From Limanda limanda (lineage: Eukaryota; Chordata; Actinopteri; Pleuronectiformes; Pleuronectidae): DNA of 64,000 nucleotides. The DNA is taken from assembly GCF_963576545.1 (NCBI RefSeq), contig NC_083653.1:15349358-15413357 (forward strand), given 5' to 3'. The translations under genes and the position numbers were made by a program. The stretch's first letter is position 1. The number at the start of each line of letters is the position of its first letter. The notes beneath the pieces are model-generated. The model saw only the letters and a program-made list of their open reading frames with translations. It ran no database searches and was not told the DNA's origin. Of the stretch, positions 21,680 through 32,890 are shown in pieces.

Positions 21680-22980
21680 ACACACAGGCGTGCAATGTGA
21701 CACGACAAACGCCAGACAACGCCGCCGAGTTGTGATGTAATTAGACTTGTTAATTGGAAAGGAGCCTTCCGCCACCTGCGGCAGCGAGGGTGTGAGTGTG
21801 TGGTCATCTCTATAGAAATGGTCCTGTTAATTGTTTTGGTTTCCAGGCAGCCGCAGTGGGGGAGGAATGCGACGATACCATTTTTTCTAGTCGCTCTCAA
21901 GTTACACCTCAAACTGCACCAACCGCCTGCATAAAGGGACGTGGAGATCAATTTGCTGGGTTTATTTTCACGGGACGGGAAATCTAATTCACATTCCAGA
22001 CATTTGAAAAAAAAAGAAGAAAAAAACCCAGACTTCAACATCAGCAGAAGAATGGCAGCCAGTCAACCAGGCACTAACCACCTGCGTTCCCTGACAGGCA
22101 GAGAGATAAGGAACATCTTGTTAGACAGGAGAAATATTTTACATCAAAACACAAAGAAGCGCTTTGATACTTTCAGTGGGTGAGGAGCATAAATGTCATT
22201 ATGATTTAATGCAGGCCAAGTACCTCCACCCAAAGGCTCTCCTCTAACAACATTAGCATTTCTGAAAACTTGGCATCGCTGCTCCATTCTCTTCACAGCA
22301 GACGAATCTTCCTGACTATAAATTCCGTCTGACTCTTTACTTTCTCTTACGACGTTAATCCTGTTTTGAACGGGCCTTGTTGGGGGATGCTCGTGTGCAT
22401 TGATTTATCCGCGGCTGATCACAGAATCACAGCAGCTAAGTAATCATTTAAAGCAGCAAATTATGTGTTGGTCAGATCATGATTTGCAGAAGAGAAGTGG
22501 TGCAGACGGTCTGAACCTATGGTGTTTCATTTCCAGACAGATATGGATTTCATAATGGATAAACACAGACTCACTGTCTGCTTCATTTCCCTCTAATGAG
22601 AAAAATCTGTTGACTCTTCCTGTTTTTCTAATTCTACTTAAAACAACTGGAGTATCCCACACAAGGGCGGGGTCGGGGGTGTGCGGAATACAGAGCAGAA
22701 ATATACATTATATCTGCCTGAGCCTATGAAATGAACGATGATGAATGTAATTTCCAATATGCAAGGAAAACATTTCCCACTATAATCTCTCCCTATTAAA
22801 ATCAAGATGAACACGCAAAAGAATGTACCACAAATAACATTCACCTCATTGATTCGAAAGTGGTTTCACTTGAAAACTTTTGTCATTATTTTTCAGTTAA
22901 TGTTACAACTTTTTAAAATCGATTCATATACCCAGGGCGAGAATTTGGTCATCCAATAGGAAAAGATTTAATCTTTTATC
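21680..22980. other. Intergenic DNA, no gene seen
   Basis: Mixed-composition, largely repeat-free sequence. The part from 21700 to 21990 is GC-richer and stop-poor. No coding gene is supported. Confidence 0.4.
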
Positions 22981-22983
22981 ATT

Positions 22984-23080
22984 AAGAATAAGAACAAGAA
23001 TAAACTTTATTTATATTGCACTTTTAAAAACAGGCTACCAGGCGCTTTACAAGATGAAGTAATAAAAGAAAAACTGTTAA
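22984..23080. mobile_element. Short interspersed repeat end (AAACTTTATTTATATTGCAC)
   Basis: AATAAACTTTATTTATATTG followed by CACTTTTAAAAACAGG and GGCGCTTTACAAGATGAAGTAA closely resembles the terminal segment of a retroposon very widespread in teleosts (…TTTATATAGCAC…AAAGTGCTTTACA). Only this terminal fragment is evident. Confidence 0.55.
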
Positions 23081-26054
23081 AAAAAAATCAAGCAACCATT
23101 AATCATGAGAAGCCAGAAGAAAGAATGAAAGAAAGATTTAAAATAATCCCATGTAATATGAAATGGGGGTTACAAATGGCATTGTATAAAAGTTGTTGTA
23201 ATAAAATAAAACAGATAAGAGTAAGTTCAGACGACAACTGCACTGCACTGAAGACAATACGTGCGTATTGCACACAGATTAATAAGAACAGATGTGATTT
23301 ACATTCCTAACTTCTCATATTACATTGTACATACTTTCAACCAAGCAATCACTTTTTAATGGACGTGTATATCGGATAATACTTTAAATAGTTAATAGAG
23401 AGTTTGGCTCAGGTTTAACTGTGCAGCTACGGTGAGTATTGTCCTAAAACATCCTTGATTTTAAAGCATTTCGAGAGACCTGACTCGAGCTCTACAACCA
23501 TCGATTTTGCATCCCTTCATTTCACACCCTGTCAGGCATTTATTCAGAACAACTGTTTAGTTTTACCATTTGCAAAAATGCAAAGGTTGCACAGAAACTG
23601 CAAGTTGTTTTTTCCAGGCAGTTAAACAATGTGGACCTGACATACTGGGCAAAGCACAAACTACTGGGACCTTGGAGGTGTTGGCCACTGTTGGACGAGG
23701 ATCACTGACCATGAAAAAACGGCACTTGCACAGCTGGTAGGTGAACTGCTTTTGAATTGCAAAGTGCGACTTGGTTGATCTATAGCCTGAAGTGAATATT
23801 TGATAGAATGAAGTTGATCGATAGTCTGAGGAAGAGAATAAAAGCATCTACAGAGAAACGAAAAGGTTGCTAGGTTGCAGAGTTTTCACACAAGAACTTT
23901 GCAGTTCTTTGTACCTATGCAACTTAAAAAAAACAACTCATTTTTACTGGACACAAAACCTCCTGCAGGGAAGGCATGAGGCTATCTCGTTTATTTACAA
24001 CCTGTGGTCTTCTTTGTATTCCATTCTGGATTACACAGAAAACAAATCCACCAACGGGAAGATGAAATGATTGTCCGGCTCATAGAGGCGGTTTGTTTTT
24101 CCCTCTGCCCCCCATGAGCCCAATTACTGTTGTTTACACACTCCAGATTTTGTCACATATAGTGTACAGTGTAGAGGACGTGAGTAACGATACCCCCCGC
24201 ACAATCGCTGGCACTAAAGGTAAATGACTGCAGAATAAGTAGTGACAGATAACAAAACAAGTTTCTACTTGCAAACAGAGGTTTCCAGGAAAAACAAAAA
24301 AGTTCAGATAAATGTTAGGTATTTATTTGCCAGAGGTTCCATTTTAGTGTTTAATTAACTCTTATGCAGGGAAGCTTGTAAACAGTTCTTGTAATTATGT
24401 GCTCTTTGTTTTCATTTTCTCCCACTAAATTAAAAATTCCTGCCACACATTAATAAAATGACGTTCATTCAAACCTTTGCTTTTTGTACTTTTACTTTTT
24501 GTAAATCCCACCATGGCCCGAACATACACTCTAGACGGTCCCATTATCAAACTTCTAATGTTTCAAAACACTCATTTATCATTTTGCCATCGGTGCAGAT
24601 GCAGATACACGAAAACAAAGGCCCATTGTGGTTCCCCTTTCTCTCCGTGCTGCGTCTTCATCGTCTCTCCCTTTAACTGCGGAGCTGCACTGCGCTCCCC
24701 CGCTCGCCCTCCATCTTCTCCCTGTGATTTGTGAGTCATGCTATTAAAACGTATAGTCATCTAATAGGCCCACAGAGTTTTGCTCCATCATTGAACATGA
24801 TACTCATTTTCCTCTGGGAGAGTCATTCCATAAAACCCAGATCTCAGATATAGAGAGCCTCGTCCGTTAAATGTTAAAGTACTTTTTTTCAAAGGAGCAC
24901 CTGCTGGTTCAGATTAGGCTCACTTGTCTCTCCAGCTGATTAGCGTACGCCATTGCTCGCCATCTCACTTGCTACAAGGCTCAGCTGAAAGACTTCTGAA
25001 ATTACTGCAAATAGAATGTGACCCCTGATAAGGCCAACTATCTATTCTGCCAAGAGTGACATTTTGATGTGAAGCTGCGTGTCTCAGGAGGGGAGAGCAC
25101 TTAAGGGATTTACCCAGGCATGTTGAAGTGCATACATTTAAATTGTATGCGGTTTAACATAATAAACTCGGCCATGGTTAAACGTCAATCGTCTGTCTTT
25201 CTAAGCACTGTTTTGTATCAATCAGAAAACAGACATTCACACATCTCAGAAAACTATATTATACACCTCGACTGTACATACAGGAGATGTTAATACTATT
25301 TAAACGATAGTCTATAGAAACATGATACATTAACTCACAATGGCAGAAAGTACTGCACTTGTTAAGTCATACTTACTCTACTCCTACAGTACATTGCACT
25401 TTTTTCACATCTGCAATCATTTCATTTAGTAGATATTTTTCAATCTAAAGGTTCACCACACGCCCACAAAACATTTTTCTGGCCTAATAGCCTGGGGTCT
25501 AAAGTGAGAGTATATGTGATATACTGAAAATAATTTGAGGTAATCCATTTCAATAGGACGAGTAAAAAATTATAAGGATGTAAGTCCTCCTGCCCAGACA
25601 GTTGCAACAGAAATCATAGAAAACTGAGCAAAATGCAACATATGTGAAATTAAACACTATAAACACAGCAAATCAGAAGCTGTTTATATTCAGTGTTCAA
25701 TCGATTGTGTGTCCTTGTGCTCAAACAAGTATGCTGAATACATTTCCTTCTTATAAAAAACCCAACAGTCTTTAAATCCATTATAACTCTCAGTTTTCTT
25801 CGTAGCATTTGTTGGCTGAAATGTATGTTTCTTGGCACTTTATCGCATCCTTTGGATCAGTTGAACCGTGTGAGGCCATCGACAGAGCTGTGCTTTCTGC
25901 CTGAGGTTTAACATGTGTGCGATTGATGTGCCACTCATAAATAAGCAGTGTTTTGCTACCAGAAGGGAAAAAAACTTTAAATAAATCATCTGAATACTTT
26001 GACCAAGCTAAGGCTGATAACCACCAGTGTGGCAAAAGAGTGGTAATTATTTTA
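23081..26054. other. Intergenic DNA, no gene seen
   Basis: AT-rich sequence. The open frames (for example 23563-23847 and 24477-24734) lack recognisable features. No tRNA-like or rRNA-like sequence was noted. Confidence 0.5.
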
Positions 26055-26207
26055 ATGTAATGTAAAGCAACGTTACATAACACGACGTAACATAACGCAA
26101 CTTAACACAAAGTAAAATAACACAAAGTGACATAACGTAATGTAGCACAGCCTGGCATAGCAGAGCATAACACAACATAACATAACATAACTTAGTAAAG
26201 TCACCTA
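26055..26207. repeat. Degenerate ATAAC/GTAAC pentamer array
   Basis: Repeated ATAAC-type units (GTAACATAACGCAACTTAAC, then ATAACATAACATAAC near the end) with many substitutions. It is an old tandem array, most regular at 26168-26190. Confidence 0.8.
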
Positions 26208-27520
26208 GCATTTTATATACATTACTTTAGTTTTCTCCAGCCATTGACATTGCACAGGGCTTTTTCCCAGCAGACATTTTGACTTGTCATAATGGGAAAA
26301 GCACATTAACTATGGTTCTGCTCGGTGTTCCTGTAAAATATGACAAAGAGCTGACACAGACAATACCAGCACCTTGACACCGAAGGAGAAAAACTAAATT
26401 CTGCCGTCATTAATTAATCATCTGCTTTGAGTTGCACCGGGCTCACTTATTCTGACAAAAACCTGTGCGCTATTGTCAGAAGGACTTCTGCGAGAAAAAG
26501 ACATATTGAAATAAATGAATAAGCGGGTTACCGTGAGGTGAGGCTGCATTTCGACTGTATGCAGAAAGTTTTAACACAAGAGTTTTCTCTCCCTGAGCTG
26601 CAAATCCCTGCCCAGGCTGCAAATATGTGGAGCTTCTGTGAAAAACTATGAGATGTCACCACACACACTGTGTGCGCTTCAGAGCAGGATAAAGTTCCCC
26701 TGCCTTCATTGATTGGTAGAGATGTCAATCAAGGAATGTGCACAGGCCCCCACAGTCCTGAGGGGAGAACTAATTGTGCAAAGTAAGAGATATCACCTCT
26801 GTGAATGTGCCATGGATGGATACACACATACAGCAGGGTCTCGGAAGGAGAAGTTCCACAGTAAACCAATGGACTCGAATGGATTGTACTTCACTGACAG
26901 ACAGGCTGAGATTGTGGGTTTGTATACAAAGCTACTATTTGGACAAAAACAGAAGATTCAAATGTTTCAATCCCCCCAAAAGTAGCCTATCTAAGAAGAG
27001 GACAAGATAAGAGCTGGTTGGATTGTTCAAATGTGAAAAAACTTTTAGGGATGGACTTCAGGCATTGTTCATTTTGTTGTTTGTATGTGCGTTTTATCTC
27101 CTAAAACATGTCAAAATGTCCTCTCTGAAAAAAGGCAATTTTCTCTAGACACTGAGGTTTGATTGTTCCCAACTTCATTAAACCCCTTCCTCCTGTCTCT
27201 GCACGACCGCAGCACATTGCTCAATGCGCTTGTGCAGAAGTGGTTAGGAAAGCAGAAAGGACATTGATTTTAGGCAATTTGTATCCAGCCAGAGAGAGCC
27301 CTGTTGATTTTCATTCGAGCCATCTAATCCGGGGGCTGATTTACAACTCGGATGCAAAGTGAATGTAATTGCCAGCACTTAACTACCAGGTAGTGTGTAA
27401 AAAGCCGCGGTGCTGTGGACACTGCAGGCAGAGAGAGAGAAACCTGGTGAGGGGAGGAAAAAATCTGCATTCATATTTCTAAGCCCTGAATTTAGAAAGA
27501 AGAACTAGTGTTAACTGTAA
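26208..27520. other. Intergenic DNA, no gene seen
   Basis: No recognised feature. A GA-rich patch occurs at 27428-27442. Confidence 0.5.
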
Positions 27521-27524
27521 AGAC

Positions 27525-27750
27525 GTCAATCAATCAAACAAATTGTATTTGTATAGTCCATATTCACAAATCACAATTTTTCTCATAGGGCTTTAACATG
27601 CTTTGACATCCTCTGTCCTTAACCCTCAGCAAGAGGAAGGAAAAACTACTAAAATCCCTTTTAACAGGGTAAAGATACGTAGAAACCTCAGAGAGAGAGA
27701 GGGAGAGAGAGAGAGAGAGAGAGCGAGAGACACATGTGAGGGACATTTTG
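27525..27750. mobile_element. Teleost interspersed repeat with internal (GA)n
   Basis: Begins CAATCAATCAAACAAATTG and contains TCTCATAGGGCTTTAACATG, CATCCTCTGTCCTTAACCCTC and AGAAACCTCAGAGAGAG. I recognise this motif order as a repeat scattered through many fish genomes; the class is uncertain. A GA run occupies about 27691-27730. Confidence 0.6.
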
Positions 27751-27799
27751 AAGGATAACTACAATACTATATGTCAAGCTGTCCTGCTGCAATCATAGT

Positions 27800-28065
27800 A
27801 CATTAGATTAGACTGGAGTAGATTTAACTTTATTGTCATTGCACAGTACAAGTACTTATACAACGAAATGCAGTTAAGCATCTAACCAGAAGTGCAAAAA
27901 AAGGCAGTAAAAGTGCAGAGTATTGTGCATATTTAAAGTGGAATATGTAAATAAATAAGATATGTACAGTAAGAAATATATATATGTATAAATATATATA
28001 TATATATATGGAATAGTACAGTATTAAGAGGTATTGCATGATATAAGATGTAAACATGTAAACAC
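27800..28065 (-). mobile_element. Probable LINE 3'-end fragment, reverse orientation
   Basis: TTTAACTTTATTGTCATTGC at 27824 followed by ACAACGAAATGCAGTTAAGC and TCTAACCAGAAGTGCAAAAA is a recurring fish retrotransposon 3' end, read here on the opposite strand. An ATATAT block (27976-28010) is included. No coding part is present. Confidence 0.6.
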
Positions 28066-28089
28066 TAGTTATAATAGTTGCTTGCTTCC

Positions 28090-28620
28090 CACTAGGGGCT
28101 GGAATCAGATCGACTCAGCTGCATGAACCTCATGAGGTCCCTCTGCTGCCCCTGGTGACCCCGGGCTGCCCCCCCCCCCCACGGGGTGTCCGGGGCTGGA
28201 GCAGCTCTGCAGGCAGGTGCATGCACTTGCGCTGCGTGGCGGGTGGGGGGCGCTGCAGGGCCGGCGTGCTCGCTCCTGAAAGGGGAGGAGCGGCACCGGG
28301 AGGAGAGTGGCCGCACGGTGTGTGTCGGTGCGTCCGGGCTCCGCTCGCTCCCATCTCCGATCCGCTTCCGAGCAGCGAGCACGGCAACACGAGTCCCGCT
28401 CCACCCGGTGACAGACAGGACCCCCACCCACCAGTGACCCTCCTCCCCCCCCCCCACTGGGAGATGCACCACCAGTCCGGGCGGGATAGAGACTGCGACC
28501 GGGCGTGAGAAGCGCAGCGTCGCGGAGGAAACCGGGGACGGATACCGGGGGACCGGAGCAGCGAGTGGCCGGTAGGTGACCCGGTGCCCGCGGGACAGTG
28601 TTCGGACACTTGTCCTGTGT
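28090..28620. promoter_or_regulatory. Isolated CpG island, possible second promoter
   Basis: By hand count there are about 46 CpG dinucleotides between 28141 and 28610, against a CpG-poor background on both sides. A good splice donor, G|GTAGGTGAC, lies at 28571/28572 on the + strand. Overlapping open frames on both strands are explained by the high GC content; none resembles a known protein. It could be the untranslated first exon of a lncRNA or of a gene whose coding exons lie beyond the window, or a distal CpG-island regulatory element of trib2. A promoter for a minus-strand transcript is equally possible. Confidence 0.5.
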
Positions 28621-28703
28621 CCGGTGGATGAATGAGAGCGATAGGGAGGATGATCAGTGTCACTGCCCCCCCCCCTGAGCGCAGGGACCACAGCCTCCAG
28701 GAT

Positions 28704-28704
28704 G

Positions 28705-28734
<30 letters not shown>
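28704..28734. repeat. (GT)n microsatellite
   Basis: A GT run of about 31 bp directly following the CpG island. Confidence 0.95.
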
Positions 28735-28736
<2 letters not shown>

Positions 28737-28739
28737 CTC

Positions 28740-29277
28740 ACGTTTTGAAGGAAACAACTTAACTTCACGCCTCAGAGCTTGTGGGAGAACAACTAGGTGA
28801 ATCCAGTGAGGAGGTGGTGGGGGTGCAGGTCAGGAACTTAGGAGCAAGGCCCCCCCCAACCCTTAATTTAACAGTTAAATTTTAACTTAACAAATCTAGA
28901 GTGAAATATAACCTAAATGATTTAATCTGAAGTTGTTCGTATAACATTGGGCTAAATGAGACAACTGTTTAACCAATGTTGCCTGACATCTTTTGAAATC
29001 ACTTTGTGTAACCAAACTAGACCAAAATATATATAACAAGTGCACATTTCAATTTGAAATATTTTCCTATCCTCTCCCAGTTCTCTCTGCTGCCTGTGAT
29101 GTGCACGAGTCTATTTATATAAAAAAAACCCTATTATTATTATTGTATCCTGCAGATATGTGTGTGTAAGTTGTAGCCGCCACTCCATGCCAGCTCCATC
29201 CATCCTCCAGACAACAAAGCATTACTCATCACCAGGTCCCATGCCTTTGCTCCGGTGCCTCGTGTGTGACCTGTGTG
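28740..29277. other. Intergenic DNA, no gene seen
   Basis: AT-rich sequence between the CpG island and the next minisatellite. Confidence 0.5.
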
Positions 29278-29419
29278 GGAGTGAGGAGTGAGGGAGTGAG
29301 GGAGTGAGGAGTGAGGGAGTGAGGGAGTGAGGAGTGAGGGAGTGAGGAGTGAGGGAGTGAGGGAGTGAGGAGTGAGGAGTGAGGAGTGAGGAGTGAGGAG
29401 TGAGGAGTGAGGAGTTAGG
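29278..29419. repeat. GAGTGAG-type minisatellite
   Basis: Alternating GGAGTGA (7 bp) and GGAGTGAG units, almost perfect over about 140 bp. The last six units are uniform GAGTGAG. The low divergence suggests ongoing turnover and probable length polymorphism. Confidence 0.95.
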
Positions 29420-31235
29420 GGGACACTGCCCCGGTCCTCACACAAACTTACTGGTGATCCATTTCCAAAGCGCTGCCGGCCGCCCCTCCATCCATGAGCG
29501 CCGTTGTTCTCACCTTCCTGTCAAACGTGAGAGAGAGAGAGAGAGGCTATCGATGAAAGAATGAAGTTATGATCCCATTCAATCTGCAGTCTGGGTTTAA
29601 CATGATTTATTATCAACTTACAAAAACACTCTTTGTCTCAGCACCAATCCCTGTTTACGAGCCCTGGCAGGAGCATGTGTTATTCTTCTTCTTCTTCTAT
29701 ATAAATAGATGTGCAGTCACTTTACTGTATGTGCTGCTACTCCTAAATCCATGCACCCTGGGCTTGTTGGTGTATTAACGGGCCGAGCATGTGAGGCAGG
29801 AGCAGGGACACACTTCCCCACTGATGACATTTTAAAACCTAGCCGGCTATCGTGCATCAAGGCAGGGATTAAGGGCTTTAGTCCCCTAGTCCTCCCTGAG
29901 CAGCCAGGGAGCTGTGCACTCGATGAGGTAAGACAATGCGTTTGCCTCCGACCCGGGGGCCATTTAGTCGGGGTCTCCTCGCCTCATCCGCCGCGTGTGT
30001 GACGGAGAGTCGCCTCTGCATATTTAGAACAACCAGTCACAGTAGGTGGATGATTATGCAGCAGCAGCAGCAGCAGCGATATACAGAGGTGTATGTTTGT
30101 GCCACGGAGCCTCATTGTCAGGCGAAGCACACACACCTCAGAGGGAAATATTGTGTTTTCCTCTAGTTTGTCACCAGCTTCTTTACAGTAAACTCAATCA
30201 GGGATAATCCGTCTATATCAAATGTGATTTAGGGGGCGGCCTGGGAAAGCGCTTTGGCCCGAGGAATTAATTTACAAATTACCCCCGGGGGCATTTATCC
30301 TATTAGTAAAGGCCAAGTGAAAAAAAACAACCATTGTTGGTCAGCAAGTCACACAGCACTGGAGCCCGAGGTTGTGTCTGTGTGTGTGTGAGTGTGTATT
30401 TCTTTTTCACAGGCTGATTTGATTGCCGTGGATACGCTGGGCTGTAAATTCTGTCACGCGAGGCAGCGCAGGTGAAACGCTCTCCGCGGTATATTCTGAT
30501 ACTTGGGTGAAGTTGCAATCCGCTGATTTGCCCCCCCCCCTGGTTACGATGGCCTGCAGTGAAAAAGAAGTCCAGAAAAACAGGAGCTTTTTCCAGGCGT
30601 GCCGGGCAGACTGCGGAAAGCAGCAGTCGCACAAACAGAGCCGGTGCCTCAGCTGCTGCACGGAGGAGATGGAGCCATTTCTAATGTGTCTTTTCAAACG
30701 TAGCTGCCCTGCTCCTGTTCATCGGCGCCCTCTCGTATTAACGTCTGAATGCAGCCGGCCAATACGCTGATTCTAGTGGAGCGGTTTCGGAATAGACCAC
30801 CAGTCTGGACCAACCCACACCCAATCAAAATAAACCACGGAGAGCAATTGAGTTTATTTGATGCCTTGCCAGGTAATAAATAGAATTCATAAGAAGGGTG
30901 TTGTTTCGTTTTAATTTGAAGGAACATGCTCCAGCAGATTTTTAGATTACGTTAAGTCCCTGGTCAACAAAACCCCCCCCCCACTAGCACGTGCTAACAT
31001 CTGGCTTTTTGTGTGCGATGGGAATGCACAGTCGGCTTTCACTCCGGGGTCAGATGACTCTGCGGTGGGCGCAGGTTTTTATCAGCTCGGGCTCCATGTG
31101 GCAGGGACGGAAACGTGACACGTTGGTGAACACGCTAATTTGGCAAGACGGCGAGTCGAGAGATCCCGTCGTGATGTCACACATGACGCATCAGGGATAA
31201 ACACTGAAAGACAACAGGAAAAAAATGTGTATTTC
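29420..31235. other. Repeat-poor intergenic DNA, candidate regulatory sequence
   Basis: 29770-30300 is complex, GC-intermediate and free of repeats apart from (CAG)n at 30059-30076. It ends in a GAATTAATTTACAAATTACC stretch with homeodomain-type TAAT/ATTA cores. That texture is common in conserved non-coding elements near developmental genes, but conservation cannot be tested here. No coding gene is supported. Confidence 0.35.
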
Positions 31236-31236
31236 C

Positions 31237-31606
31237 AGTAGGGACGGGAATCGGCAGGGACCTCCCGATACGATACTATCACGATACTTAGGTGGCGATA
31301 CGATATGTATTGCGATTCTGTGGGTATTGCGATTGTGTAAGTATTGCGATGCGATATTATGATTTCCTGTGATTTATTTTGGTTATTTAAAAAAAAAAAT
31401 ACTGGACCATGGAAAAAAGTTGAATCATACCTTCAAATCCAAAACAGTAAAATTCACTTAAACTCAGTTTTATTTCAAATATGTAAAAAAAATAAAATAA
31501 TAATTAATTAAAAAAAATAATAATTTTTGGAGGCAGCATGGCGATTTAAAATCGTCATTCACAAGAATCGCGATTCGTAACTGAATCGATTTTTCCCCCC
31601 ATCCCT
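31237..31606. mobile_element. hAT-like non-autonomous DNA element
   Basis: The left end AGTAGGGACGGGAATCG and the reverse complement of the right end (AGGGATGGGGGGAAAAATCG) form imperfect terminal inverted repeats. The interior has CGATACGATA and TATTGCGAT repeats followed by AT-rich sequence and CGATTCGTAACTGAATCGAT, a pattern shared by fish hAT-type MITEs. No transposase is present and I could not identify a clear 8-bp target duplication. Confidence 0.55.
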
Positions 31607-32584
31607 TTGTCGTGCGCTGCTCACGTGGCTCCGAGGCTTTGTTGGCTGTGGGGAACGTGGGGATCCTATGTAGCGCAGACACAAAGACCTGCTCCTACAC
31701 ACCAGCGCCTCGCACCCAATTTGAATTTTATCATGAGATGCCAGCATGTTGTCGTCTTGATTGGAAGATTTTCAAATGGTTTGTAGATTCAATGGATTGA
31801 TTCACCGCTTTCATATCCGTGTATCTGCCGTTAAAACGTGTTTCGTGATCAAATCCTGATTGAGGCGTTATCGCAGTTTTTCCAGAACATTAATCAAGCA
31901 GGTTAAACATACGATTTATACTAAACGGGAAGAACTTAAGTGTCTTGACTTGAAAGATTGTTGCTGTGTGGAAGTTTCACAATTTCTCAGACATGAGGGA
32001 AGACAGATTCTTCCATTTGCGATTTTTCAGATGCCACTTAACCAGGAGAATAGTGTAACAGCCCTCTCGAGCCTGGAGAGCATGACGCTGTAGTGCACTC
32101 CACACATAAATATGAAGTCAATTTCAACCAAAGCCTAAAAACAAACGGTGAAAGAGAGGGGGGAAGCATGTGCTGCATATTTCATCGCTGTTGGTGATAT
32201 AATTACTTAATACGAGCAAGAAGAGCCACATTGTGTTATACTTAATTTGTGTGTCTCTGACCAAACTATTAAACGTGTATAATGGCTGCTTTTAAATAAA
32301 AGGAGCAGCTGCACATGTTTCTACAATTTATTTTCAGCCCTGCTTCCAGAATTTTTTTTTTTTAAATTTTATTTTAGAGCTGCTGGTTGATTTAATTTTT
32401 TCGTCACCATGCGAGCCGTCTCCCTTTGTTTTCGTAGTAAGCTAAGCTAATCGTCTGCTAGCAAATAAGCATATTTCTAACAATCATTTAAAAGTATTAT
32501 TTTAATTACAAACAATTGTAAATTCCTATTGTGCTTTTATTGGTCTTAGCCCCCACATTTTTCAAACCACTTAGGTCTGATGAT
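31607..32584. other. Intergenic DNA, no gene seen
   Basis: AT-rich sequence with a poly-T tract near 32352-32363. Confidence 0.5.
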
Positions 32585-32890
32585 TTAGTAGTTTTCATCA
32601 ATAGCAATACAACAAAGGTCCAATCTATGGATATGTTGCTTATGTATTGTACAGCAAGGAGGTGTAACACATAACCGATCTACTTCGGATTAGTAAAATG
32701 TTTTGCTGTTGATAAAGTGTCATTCTCTGCTCATAAAGAAGAGTTTAGAAGCACAGCCTTCACTCAGGGGCAAACATCTGTCTTTAAACCTAAGAGAAAT
32801 AATAATCACCACATTTATCTTAAATTAATATCAATATAGACTGATTAAATCTTTAGTTTAGTTGAGATGTTAATTTTGATAGCACATTTT
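32585..32890. mobile_element. Interspersed repeat, family shared with 56.2 kb (copy 1)
   Basis: TTCATCAATAGCAAT, AGGAGGTGTAACACATAACCGATCTAC and GTCTTTAAACCTAAGAGAAATAATAAT occur here in the same order and orientation as in 56190-56455. The level of divergence suggests old insertions. The class is unknown. Confidence 0.65.

Noticed and set aside
28092..28768. Several overlapping long open frames on both strands
   Set aside because: They arise from the GC-rich CpG island and the adjacent GT repeat. The products are Pro/Arg/Ser-rich without a known domain and differ by frame with no favoured one.
29278..29419. Possible CRISPR-like repeat array
   Set aside because: Units of 7-8 bp directly abut without spacers, so it is a minisatellite; the genome is also clearly vertebrate.
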